DNA from: Bacteroidales bacterium UBA3824
GTDB lineage: Bacteria; Bacteroidota; Bacteroidia; Bacteroidales; UBA3824
DNA: 46,736 nt
Direction: 5' to 3'
NCBI GenBank assembly: GCA_002393195.1
Contig: DGIK01000014.1
Span: 1 to 46,736, forward strand
Both the position numbers and the translations under genes were made by a program. Positions within the stretch are counted from its first letter, which is position 1, and every line of letters begins with the position of its first letter. The notes beneath the pieces were generated by a model. The model did no database searches, was not told the origin of the DNA, and saw nothing but the letters and a program-made list of their open reading frames with translations. Shown here one piece after another: positions 40,928 through 46,736 of the stretch.

Positions 40928-41518
40928 TTACAATCCTTTTATCCATTTCTCCACCTTTGCTTTCTCAGTCCTTACCTCGTGGCCGTAGATTGAGAAACCT
41001 TTTTGAACGTTGGCTTTTGGGAAGGCTTTCTTGACGTCGCTGACGCAGTTTGCAAGGCCGCTGCCTTCGTGGGTGGTGAAGGGATAGACGGTTTTGCCGT
41101 CAAGGTTGATGTCCTTGAAAAGCGTGAACATCACTTGCGGATAAGTTCCCCACCAAACGGGTCCGCCGATAAACACTGTGTCGTACTTGGAGAGGTCGGG
41201 TGCAGAGCCTTCGTATGGCGGAAGTTCGCCCTTGTTGGCCTCCTCCTTGGCGAGTTGGATGAGCGGGTTGTAAGCCATTCCGTCGTACTTGTGGGTAACG
41301 ATTTCGTACTGAGCCGCGCCGGTGAGTTCGGAGATGTAGTCGGCAACGATTTTTGTGTTGCCAACCTCGATGTTGCCCACCGAGTAATTGTCGCCCGCGT
41401 GGGAGAAGAAGATTACGATTGAATTTTTCATATTGCCTGTGTTTTTAACGGTTTGCGAATTGCAGCCCGACACGGTAAACAGTGCAATCAAGGCTGCGAG
41501 GATTGATTTTAATTTCAT
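40928..41518 (-). CDS. Flavodoxin, lipoprotein form
   Basis: This 196-residue protein has a lipobox (FTVSGC, Cys19), then a flavodoxin domain (IVIFFSHAGDNYSVGNIEVGNTK). The FMN phosphate loop is less canonical than in short-chain flavodoxins. The GGPVWWGTYPQVMFTLFKDI segment fits the flavodoxin_4-type group. It is first in the operon with the aldo/keto reductase and acetyltransferase, with a promoter and 33-bp element upstream. It presumably serves as a membrane-attached electron carrier or redox sensor; the partner is unknown. Confidence 0.87.
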   Translation of the reverse strand: MKLKSILAALIALFTVSGCNSQTVKNTGNMKNSIVIFFSHAGDNYSVGNIEVGNTKIVADYISELTGAAQYEIVTHKYDGMAYNPLIQLAKEEANKGELPPYEGSAPDLSKYDTVFIGGPVWWGTYPQVMFTLFKDINLDGKTVYPFTTHEGSGLANCVSDVKKAFPKANVQKGFSIYGHEVRTEKAKVEKWIKGL

Positions 41519-41543
41519 AACATTTCAGTTTTAATTTCTGATG

Positions 41544-41603
41544 CAAAGATAACCGTTATTTATCAGAAATTAGTTTCACAAAAGGAGTGTAAATTTTCAC
41601 AAA
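41544..41603 (-). promoter_or_regulatory. Promoter and activator-type site of the flavodoxin/AKR operon
   Basis: Read leftwards, TATCTTTG is at 41551-41544. The 33-bp element is at 41571-41603, 19 nt upstream. In the direction of transcription it contains two copies of TTTGTGAAA about 21 bp apart, one close to the -33 position, as expected for an AraC-type activator with two half-sites. No TTTG -33 box is present. Confidence 0.7.
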
Positions 41604-41811
41604 AAGAAGAAAACTTTTGTTTAACACTTCGCAAAGGTATTTTTTTTTGCAATAAAAAAGGCAGAAAAGAAAAAGCACACCGTCACCAACGGCTCACCGA
41701 AAAAGGCAGAGAGTTGAGCGATGGTGCGACGGGTGAAGTTATGCTGACCGTTTGGATTGTTATGGTATGGTGATAAAACAAAATAAGGGCTATTGACAAG
41801 CAAATGTAATC

Positions 41812-43416
41812 TTATTTTTTGTTCCAACAAAACCCAAATAATTCTCCACCATTAGAAGTTAACGACATAACTTTGTTTTGGTTTATAATTCTTGCGGTTT
41901 CATTTGAATATGAGGATAATTTGTCAAATGCGATAAAAATTTGTTTTGGTGAATTATTATAAATCGTCAATATATTTTCAATTGCATTGTTTTCAATATG
42001 TTTGAACATAACAGAATCGTGTACTAAAAACGGCAGTTTAGTCAATTTTAAAATGGCCAAATCAAATGAAATCAAATTTTTAAAATTTGTACCTGTTCCG
42101 TTGTCATCATCAGTTTCAAAAATATAACTATTTTTGGCTTTAAAATGAATCGACGGGGCTTTCTTGTCAATATTTATTTCATCGCTGACTTGTTCTAAAA
42201 TAGTATTGATAGAATGCTCCAACTCATTAACAATATCCATAAATAAATTTTCATACTCTACCTTACATTCGTTTTCTTCGTCTTTCAATGATTTCAATTG
42301 TTCGTATTCTTTATTTTGTTTTTGCAAATTTTCAATTTCTCTCTGCAATTCAATTAGTTTGCCAATAACTACTTTTGAAAGAGTCTTCTTATTGTTTGTA
42401 ATTTCAGTGATTTTAAGAGCAATTTCATTAATTTGTTCTTCCAACACAGAAATAACCATCTCTTTTTCTGATATAAAATTTGAAATCTCATTTTTCAAAT
42501 TCTTTCTCAAAACAGAATGAAACACTTGAATATCTTTCAGTTTTTTCATATTTATGGATGGAAAAAACGAAATTAAATCTTTTTCATCTATTTTACTAAT
42601 CGTATTTATTTCAGAGAGATTGCCCTCCAATTTGCTAAGCGATGCTTTTTCAATTGCACGTTGTCTTAGCAATTTAGATTTTTCAGATTCCAACTCTTTT
42701 GTTTGCTCCAACTGAAATGAATCCAAATCAAGCAAATTATTGTCGCTTTTGGTTGTTAATTCTTCTGATTGCTTGCTTAGTTCGTTGATTTTAATTAAAT
42801 TTCCGCTATATGTTTTTGCATTTATTGATGAGATGAAACTATATTTTTGTGCTTTTTTAAATGATTCAAATTTATCTTTTGCATCTTTCACCTTGAATTC
42901 TGCCTCCGAAATGAGAGAATATTTACCAAACAATTTGATAAGTCTTAAAATAGAGGGTTCAGCACTTTCTTTTTCAAAAGATTGCAATGGTTGTTTTTCG
43001 TTGATGGTTGATTTGCCGTATATACGTGAATATACACCAACGGCATCTCTAAATGTCATAGACAACACTGATAAGTCATACATTTTTGACAACCAATCGC
43101 GGAATTCTTCTATTTTAATAAACTTGTTTTCGTTATAGGAAAACACCTGTTTCTTATCCAAAAAATCTCGATGGAATGAATAATCTATTCCATTAAACGA
43201 ATATGTAAATTCAATTCGATGGTCGCCGACATTATCACGAATTTCTCTATTCTCGGCATACTTATCCCCACCAAAAACATAATCAATAACTAACAAGGAT
43301 GTTGACTTTCCGATTGAATTAGAACCGTTGTCATCACCCAAAATGCAATTCAGGCCATTATTAAATATAATAATAGACTGATTTACAAACTTATCACATT
43401 TGATTAGTTTCAACAT
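41812..43416 (-). CDS. DUF2326 ABC-type ATPase of an ABC-3C system
   Basis: The ATG at 43416 (MLKLIKCDKF) gives 534 residues and is preferred to 43449 because the ATPase fold starts here. Walker A is GSNSIGKST (G36-K37-S38-T39) after NCILGDDN. A long coiled coil runs from about 170 to 420. The C-terminal part has the DUF2326 LPFLVHDSVMF segment, where Walker B is expected, and PKQIFIAFDKLSSY. It is an SMC/RecN-like ABC ATPase of the ABC-three-component conflict systems described by comparative genomics (Krishnan, Aravind and co-workers). Its start overlaps the small middle component by 23 nt. Confidence 0.85.
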   Translation of the reverse strand: MLKLIKCDKFVNQSIIIFNNGLNCILGDDNGSNSIGKSTSLLVIDYVFGGDKYAENREIRDNVGDHRIEFTYSFNGIDYSFHRDFLDKKQVFSYNENKFIKIEEFRDWLSKMYDLSVLSMTFRDAVGVYSRIYGKSTINEKQPLQSFEKESAEPSILRLIKLFGKYSLISEAEFKVKDAKDKFESFKKAQKYSFISSINAKTYSGNLIKINELSKQSEELTTKSDNNLLDLDSFQLEQTKELESEKSKLLRQRAIEKASLSKLEGNLSEINTISKIDEKDLISFFPSINMKKLKDIQVFHSVLRKNLKNEISNFISEKEMVISVLEEQINEIALKITEITNNKKTLSKVVIGKLIELQREIENLQKQNKEYEQLKSLKDEENECKVEYENLFMDIVNELEHSINTILEQVSDEINIDKKAPSIHFKAKNSYIFETDDDNGTGTNFKNLISFDLAILKLTKLPFLVHDSVMFKHIENNAIENILTIYNNSPKQIFIAFDKLSSYSNETARIINQNKVMSLTSNGGELFGFCWNKK

Positions 43417-43633
43417 AACAAATTGATTTAGTTTCGTTATTGTATTCAATTTTATCTATTGCATACAAACAGCATACCGTATCCAAAAAATCGGGCATCA
43501 AAATTTTATCCTTAACTTGTTGGTACAATTCATATATACTCAATGTCGGTTTCTTGGACATTAGTTTTAGTATCAATACCATATCGTATATGACACTTTG
43601 TTTGTACGTATATATTTTATTAGGCAACTTCAT
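43394..43633 (-). CDS. ABC-3C middle component
   Basis: The ATG at 43633 (MKLPNKIYTYKQSV) gives 79 residues; the upstream ATG at 43672 lies inside the previous gene. The N-terminal LPNKIYTYKQSVIY and C-terminal FLDTVCCLYAIDKIEY match the short middle components (MC6/MC7 type) of ABC-3C systems. These have a predicted winged-helix or similar adaptor fold. It overlaps the HNH gene by 14 nt and the ATPase by 23 nt, so the three genes are tightly coupled. It probably bridges effector and ATPase. Confidence 0.75.
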   Translation of the reverse strand: MKLPNKIYTYKQSVIYDMVLILKLMSKKPTLSIYELYQQVKDKILMPDFLDTVCCLYAIDKIEYNNETKSICYVETNQM

Positions 43634-44408
43634 CAAACACCTCGCAATTTTGAACAAAAAATGAAACAACAATCACACACGCATCATAATTCAGCGTAAC
43701 ATCTTTTGAATTAAGCCAATTTACTATGTTGTTAAATACGTCATCTTTATCTTCTGTACAACAACTTAAATATGCCGTATTAATTTGATTGGCTATTATT
43801 TTAAACTTTTTCTCCTTTTCATCTAAATTTCTGAGTTGTTCTTCTATAAACAAGTAATACTCAGAGACATAATGTTTAATTTTTCGCTTTAACAAACTAT
43901 ATTTGTCCTCTATCTTGTTATCAATTTTTAAAGATTTGTATTTTTCCAATTTATCAAATTCTTCATCGGATAATTTGGCTACAACTTCTAAAACTTTAAC
44001 AATATCATTATCAATATTTATACTCGCTAATTCATCATCTGTTTTTTGTATGACTGATAATTTTTTCTTTATTGAAACTAAATTATTATATTCTTCAATA
44101 GTTTTGTCTGTATCATACTTATGATGACAAGTTTCGCACAGAGCAATCTTATTTTCATAAGATTCAGAATCTTCACCCAACAATTCCACCCCATCTAATA
44201 TTTCCTTTTCGTGTTCAGTCGGACTGTGTGGAAATATGTGTGCTATTTCATAAATTTTGTCTTTCTTATTTTTACCATATATAGAACGGCTGCATATGGG
44301 ACATCTAAAAGACACTTCTCTAAGGTGCATAATTTTTTCGCTGTCAGGAATGTTTCTACGTTTGTCCTTACAGTAATCAATGTCCTTATGATATACTTTT
44401 ATACCCAT
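43620..44408 (-). CDS. HNH endonuclease-type effector of the ABC-3C system
   Basis: This 262-residue protein has an HNH nuclease region at about 30-100: C36/C39 (CPIC), H57 and H61 (EIAHIFPHS), N86 and C91/C94 (LCETCHHKYD). The helical remainder (about 110-262), ending KDVTLNYDACVIVVSFFVQNCEVFDEVA, would be the C-terminal domain that pairs with the middle component. It is predicted to cut nucleic acid when the ATPase senses an invader, by analogy to other ABC-3C systems; no test is possible here. It is first in the operon. Confidence 0.82.
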   Translation of the reverse strand: MGIKVYHKDIDYCKDKRRNIPDSEKIMHLREVSFRCPICSRSIYGKNKKDKIYEIAHIFPHSPTEHEKEILDGVELLGEDSESYENKIALCETCHHKYDTDKTIEEYNNLVSIKKKLSVIQKTDDELASINIDNDIVKVLEVVAKLSDEEFDKLEKYKSLKIDNKIEDKYSLLKRKIKHYVSEYYLFIEEQLRNLDEKEKKFKIIANQINTAYLSCCTEDKDDVFNNIVNWLNSKDVTLNYDACVIVVSFFVQNCEVFDEVA

Positions 44409-44419
44409 TTAGTTGTCTT

Positions 44420-44610
44420 TTACGATTGATAATACGCCCGTTTCATAATATTAAACTTGATTTCCTCGTAGTCCATTTGTGGTTTGAAGGAATCCGTTCT
44501 CAATCCAATATTCAAAACATTTACAAAATCAGGTAAAGAATAATCGTCTTTACCCTCTCCTTATTTATTTTTATGCCTTGCTTGTTTTCCAAACCACTCA
44601 ATCTACCTGA
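44420..44610 (-). pseudogene. Decayed gene remnant, frameshifted
   Basis: Read leftwards, codons from about 44607 give GRLSGLENKQGIKINKE in one frame. A frame change near 44560 is followed by DDYSLPDFVNVLNIGL and EEIKFNIMKRAYYQS up to TAA at 44420. The second part is 46 codons free of stops but has no start codon, and both parts read like real protein. It looks like the 3' end of a lost gene between the second DUF2442 gene and the ABC-3C operon. The family is not recognised. Confidence 0.45.
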
Positions 44611-44622
44611 CGAAAAAGATAG

Positions 44623-44910
44623 TTATTGAATGTAATCAAACTCGTTTCTTCGCATTACCAAAGGGTAACGTTCAGGATGTTTTAGACTTTCAACCTCCAA
44701 ATCCACGTCAAGTTCAGGCCATTCAACCGCATTTTTCCCTAACATTTTAATATTAAGGATGTTTCTCACGGTCGCATCTTTCAGCCAAGGCACTCGGTTA
44801 TATGATAGGAAATAGTCATTTCCTGCCACAGAAATCATAATTCCTTGATTATTAATCATCAACACGCTTGCCGATATGGCGTTTGTATTGTTCTCTAAAA
44901 TCGTTTGCAT
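44623..44910 (-). CDS. DUF2442 family protein, second pair
   Basis: This 95-residue protein has the DUF2442 pattern NAISASVLMINNQGIMISVAG, YNRVPWLKDATV and the typical end EWPELDVDLEVESLKHPERYP. The ATG at 44910 is kept because homology seems to begin at residue 10. A later ATG at 44859 would overlap the DUF4160 stop by only 8 nt and is an alternative. It is read in one unit with the DUF4160 gene. Its sequence is clearly diverged from the pair at 19.7-20.2 kb. Confidence 0.8.
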   Translation of the reverse strand: MQTILENNTNAISASVLMINNQGIMISVAGNDYFLSYNRVPWLKDATVRNILNIKMLGKNAVEWPELDVDLEVESLKHPERYPLVMRRNEFDYIQ

Positions 44911-45103
44911 TTTCTTCTACAAGTTTAATAATTTTATTTATCTCGTGCTCTGCAAAACCATCATTGTTTGCGAGTTCTATGTCAGGCTCCAACCATATTT
45001 TGGCTTCGCAATATTCTTTGAAAACGTGAATGTGCATTCTCAATTCTTCGTTGGAGAATATTTTGAACACAAATCCCTTTTCTCTTTTAAATGTCGGACT
45101 CAT
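44852..45103 (-). CDS. DUF4160 family protein, second pair
   Basis: The ATG at 45103 (MSPTFKREKG) gives 83 residues; the upstream ATG is unlikely. The family signature is visible as PTFKREKGFVFKIFSNEE, RMHIHVFKEYCEAKIWLEP and a C-terminal EHEINKIIKLVEENANDF helix. It overlaps the following DUF2442 gene. A leftward -7 box TATCTTTG lies at 45138-45131. It is divergent from the DUF3883 gene. Confidence 0.85.
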   Translation of the reverse strand: MSPTFKREKGFVFKIFSNEELRMHIHVFKEYCEAKIWLEPDIELANNDGFAEHEINKIIKLVEENANDFREQYKRHIGKRVDD

Positions 45104-45130
45104 ATTGACAATTTTGTTTAAAACACACCG

Positions 45131-45138
45131 CAAAGATA
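45131..45138 (-). promoter_or_regulatory. -7 box of the second DUF4160/DUF2442 pair
   Basis: Read leftwards it is TATCTTTG, 28 nt before the ATG at 45103. No TTTG at the expected spacing was found, so the promoter is weak or regulated. Confidence 0.45.
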
Positions 45139-45187
45139 TATTATTTTTGTTCAACAAGAAAATTTTTAATAAAAAAATGCAAAAAAA

Positions 45188-45218
45188 TTGGTAGAAAAAA
45201 AGGAAATGAGTATATTTG
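45188..45218 (+). promoter_or_regulatory. Promoter of the DUF3883 / two-repeat gene pair
   Basis: TTG (45188-45190) and TATATTTG (45211-45218) are 20 nt apart. The GTG start at 45243 is 25 nt downstream. It faces away from the DUF4160 promoter at 45131. Confidence 0.65.
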
Positions 45219-45242
45219 CAAAGTTAATTAACCCTTACGGAA

Positions 45243-45998
45243 GTGAACGAAGACAAGAAATCAGAGATAATGAATCTCATTGGATATGGACTTGCAAAAT
45301 TCGACAATGATTTTGCAAACGAGTTTGCTATGCCCTCAAAGTCCGCTTTTGCTCGTTATATTGTTGGTTTGGGATTGGCAAATACAGTAAAAGCCGTTAC
45401 AAACAGAATGGATAGTTTCGATCCATATTTTGACAATGGACGTCGTGGTTGGTTTCAACGGAATCAGCGTGAACATATAAAATTGTTCATTGATAGTCTT
45501 TTTGGGAACGAAGATGTTAAGGGTTTTGCAAACGTCGTAAAAATGTTCATTCAAGAATTGAGTCCTGATGTTCAAATTGTAACTTCGCAAATACCCCCCT
45601 CCACAAAGTCGAAATACAAACTAATGCAAGAGACAGGGAAAGAGGCAGAATTCTATTTCATAAACAACTATATGAAAATTCCAATTTTTGTTGATGGTAT
45701 TTTAGAAGATGCAAGATTATGGGGTGACGGCTATGATTTCCAAATCCAATGCAACGAGAAATATTTGTTAGCGGAAGTTAAAGGCCTACGAGATGCCAGT
45801 GGCTCTGTAAGGATGACAAAAAACGAATATTCAAAAGCATTGGAATACAATTCTAATTATATCCTTGTGGTCGTAAGCAACTTGCTCAGTACTCCTAAAC
45901 TTAGCATAGTGGAAAATCCAGCGAAGCAACTTGTTTTTTCTCCACGAGAAATACAATCTACACAAATAAACTATTATTCAGAAATAATAAATTGGTGA
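45243..45998 (+). CDS. DUF3883 domain protein, nuclease-like
   Basis: The GTG at 45243 is taken as start (251 residues); an ATG at 45270 is possible. The C-terminal part (about 128-250) matches DUF3883, a PD-(D/E)XK-like fold. GKEAEFYFINNY supplies an N-terminal acidic helix (E134, E136), GYDFQIQ supplies D165, and LLAEVKG supplies E178 and K180. The N-terminal ~125 residues are helical and not recognised. DUF3883 domains occur in many conflict proteins. The next gene begins 3 nt after the stop, so the two are translationally coupled and probably act together. Confidence 0.75.
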   Translation: MNEDKKSEIMNLIGYGLAKFDNDFANEFAMPSKSAFARYIVGLGLANTVKAVTNRMDSFDPYFDNGRRGWFQRNQREHIKLFIDSLFGNEDVKGFANVVKMFIQELSPDVQIVTSQIPPSTKSKYKLMQETGKEAEFYFINNYMKIPIFVDGILEDARLWGDGYDFQIQCNEKYLLAEVKGLRDASGSVRMTKNEYSKALEYNSNYILVVVSNLLSTPKLSIVENPAKQLVFSPREIQSTQINYYSEIINW

Positions 45999-46001
45999 GT
46001 T

Positions 46002-46541
46002 ATGACAGTTGGTGCAACATTTGATTGGGGCGACGAGATTTATTCGTATAAATGTAAAGCCGAAGACTTAAAAATTGCTTTTGGCAAAGGTCGTTATGCC
46101 TATTTTACAAAAAAAGTTCCCAATTTTGTTAGGAGTTTATTTGAAATAAATATCTTAAAGGATGAAGATGGTAACCTAATTGAAAAAGGCTATGTAGCAT
46201 TTTATAAAAGCATTGATGATAGTTGTCCTTATAAATGTTTTGATGCAGATATCAAATTTTTGAGAAACAACGAGGAAATAAGTGCTAAATTTGATTGGAA
46301 GGGAAAACATTACTCGTATAAATGCAAGTATGAGAAACTTGACAGAAATTATGAAGATGAAAGTTATGCATATTTTTTTAAAACTATACCGATAATTCAA
46401 TGGAGTATGATTCAGATTAATGTCAATTTAGACGATGATTTAAACTTGACTAATGAAGGCAGTGTTTGGTTTTACAATGATAAATACGATTCATTACCAC
46501 GTTATTCCTTGTCCATTCCAATCGATATTTTACAACAATAG
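46002..46541 (+). CDS. Unknown two-repeat protein coupled to the DUF3883 gene
   Basis: This 179-residue protein consists of two copies of one ~85-residue unit offset by 90 residues (F7 and F97). Each copy opens with FDW-x-YSYKCK, has an SYAYF/RYAYF turn, a middle INILKDEDGN or INVNLDDDLN acidic loop and a WFYN/AFYK strand, and ends PxDIL-like. No signal peptide or known family was recognised. It is the second gene of a tightly coupled pair. Partner recognition or inhibition of the DUF3883 protein (immunity- or sensor-like) is speculation. Confidence 0.6.
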   Translation: MTVGATFDWGDEIYSYKCKAEDLKIAFGKGRYAYFTKKVPNFVRSLFEINILKDEDGNLIEKGYVAFYKSIDDSCPYKCFDADIKFLRNNEEISAKFDWKGKHYSYKCKYEKLDRNYEDESYAYFFKTIPIIQWSMIQINVNLDDDLNLTNEGSVWFYNDKYDSLPRYSLSIPIDILQQ

Positions 46542-46671
46542 TCATACATTTTGTAAATCGTTTTCTATATTGCTTTGTCGTTACCGTTAATGGCTGTACA
46601 TACTGATAAAAAACAGATATATTTTAAAAGAGAAAAAAAGGTTTGATTTGTTGAATCATTCTTATAGACTC

Positions 46672-46733
46672 AACCACAAGGGAATTTCGTTTTAGTTCAT
46701 CTCCTTTCTTGTGGTTAGCAACAGACATTCCCT
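46672..46733. repeat. Inverted repeats at the right edge
   Basis: AACCACAAG (46672-46680) pairs with CTTGTGGTT (46708-46716), and AGGGAAT (46679-46685) has a match ATTCCCT (46727-46733). The gap after the last gene stop (46542 onward) is AT-rich. The window ends, so it cannot be told whether this is a terminator, a structured RNA or an element end. Confidence 0.35.
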
Positions 46734-46736
46734 GAC

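Noticed and set aside
41621..41830. Leftward 69-codon ORF between the flavodoxin operon promoter and the DUF2326 ATPase end
   Set aside because: Overlaps the ATPase stop region, has no start signal and its translation shows no real protein pattern.

Overview
The window looks like a chromosome segment of a Bacteroidota bacterium, most likely Bacteroidales. The evidence is a PorX-type PglZ response regulator and GldA (type IX secretion/gliding genes), proteins with apparent type IX C-terminal sorting domains, the long two-domain IspG typical of the phylum, and many promoters of the Bacteroidota form TTTG-N(18-20)-TAnnTTTG. No rRNA, tRNA, CRISPR array or transposase was seen. Housekeeping genes look richer in G+C than the AT-rich accessory genes near 4.2-10.4 kb and 31.8-46.7 kb.

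Layout. 0-4.2 kb (+): TetR regulator, PorX, TsaE and an alanine-dehydrogenase-like protein lacking two classical catalytic residues. 4.2-10.4 kb: an AlbA_2/ATPase protein, then (-) a DUF4365 nuclease-like protein and a large BspA-like surface protein with a long structured 5' leader. 10.5-19.5 kb (-): ilvE, gldA, a ParE-type toxin-antitoxin pair, a repeat-containing exported protein, an M16 peptidase, a DIP1984-family protein and an unknown protein. 19.6-25.1 kb (+): a DUF4160/DUF2442 pair, an EcsC-like protein, an RlmI-like methyltransferase, ispG and an exported protein. 25.1-31.7 kb (-): a SiaC-like/cytidylate-kinase-like fusion, pstBACS, cysH and a flavodoxin lipoprotein.

31.8-46.7 kb is an accessory region. 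It holds an AAA-ATPase/PDDEXK protein divergent from a DUF1016 nuclease, a flavodoxin-family reductase, a HaeIII-type restriction system with two cytosine methyltransferases, and a redox/detoxification cluster (two acetyltransferases, aldo/keto reductase, flavodoxin). It then has a three-gene ABC-3C conflict system (HNH protein, small middle component, DUF2326 ATPase), a decayed gene remnant, a second DUF4160/DUF2442 pair, and a DUF3883 protein coupled to an unknown two-repeat protein.

The most unusual signals are these. A shared 33-bp element sits exactly 19 bp upstream of the -7 box of three separate promoters, for the flavodoxin lipoprotein, an acetyltransferase, and the flavodoxin/aldo-keto reductase operon; it looks like the binding site of one activator. 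The other signals are the compact ABC-3C operon, the DUF3883/two-repeat gene pair, a 124-nt rod-like palindrome in the BspA leader, five inverted 14-mers before ispG, and a dispersed GC-rich hairpin family whose copies differ by compensatory changes.
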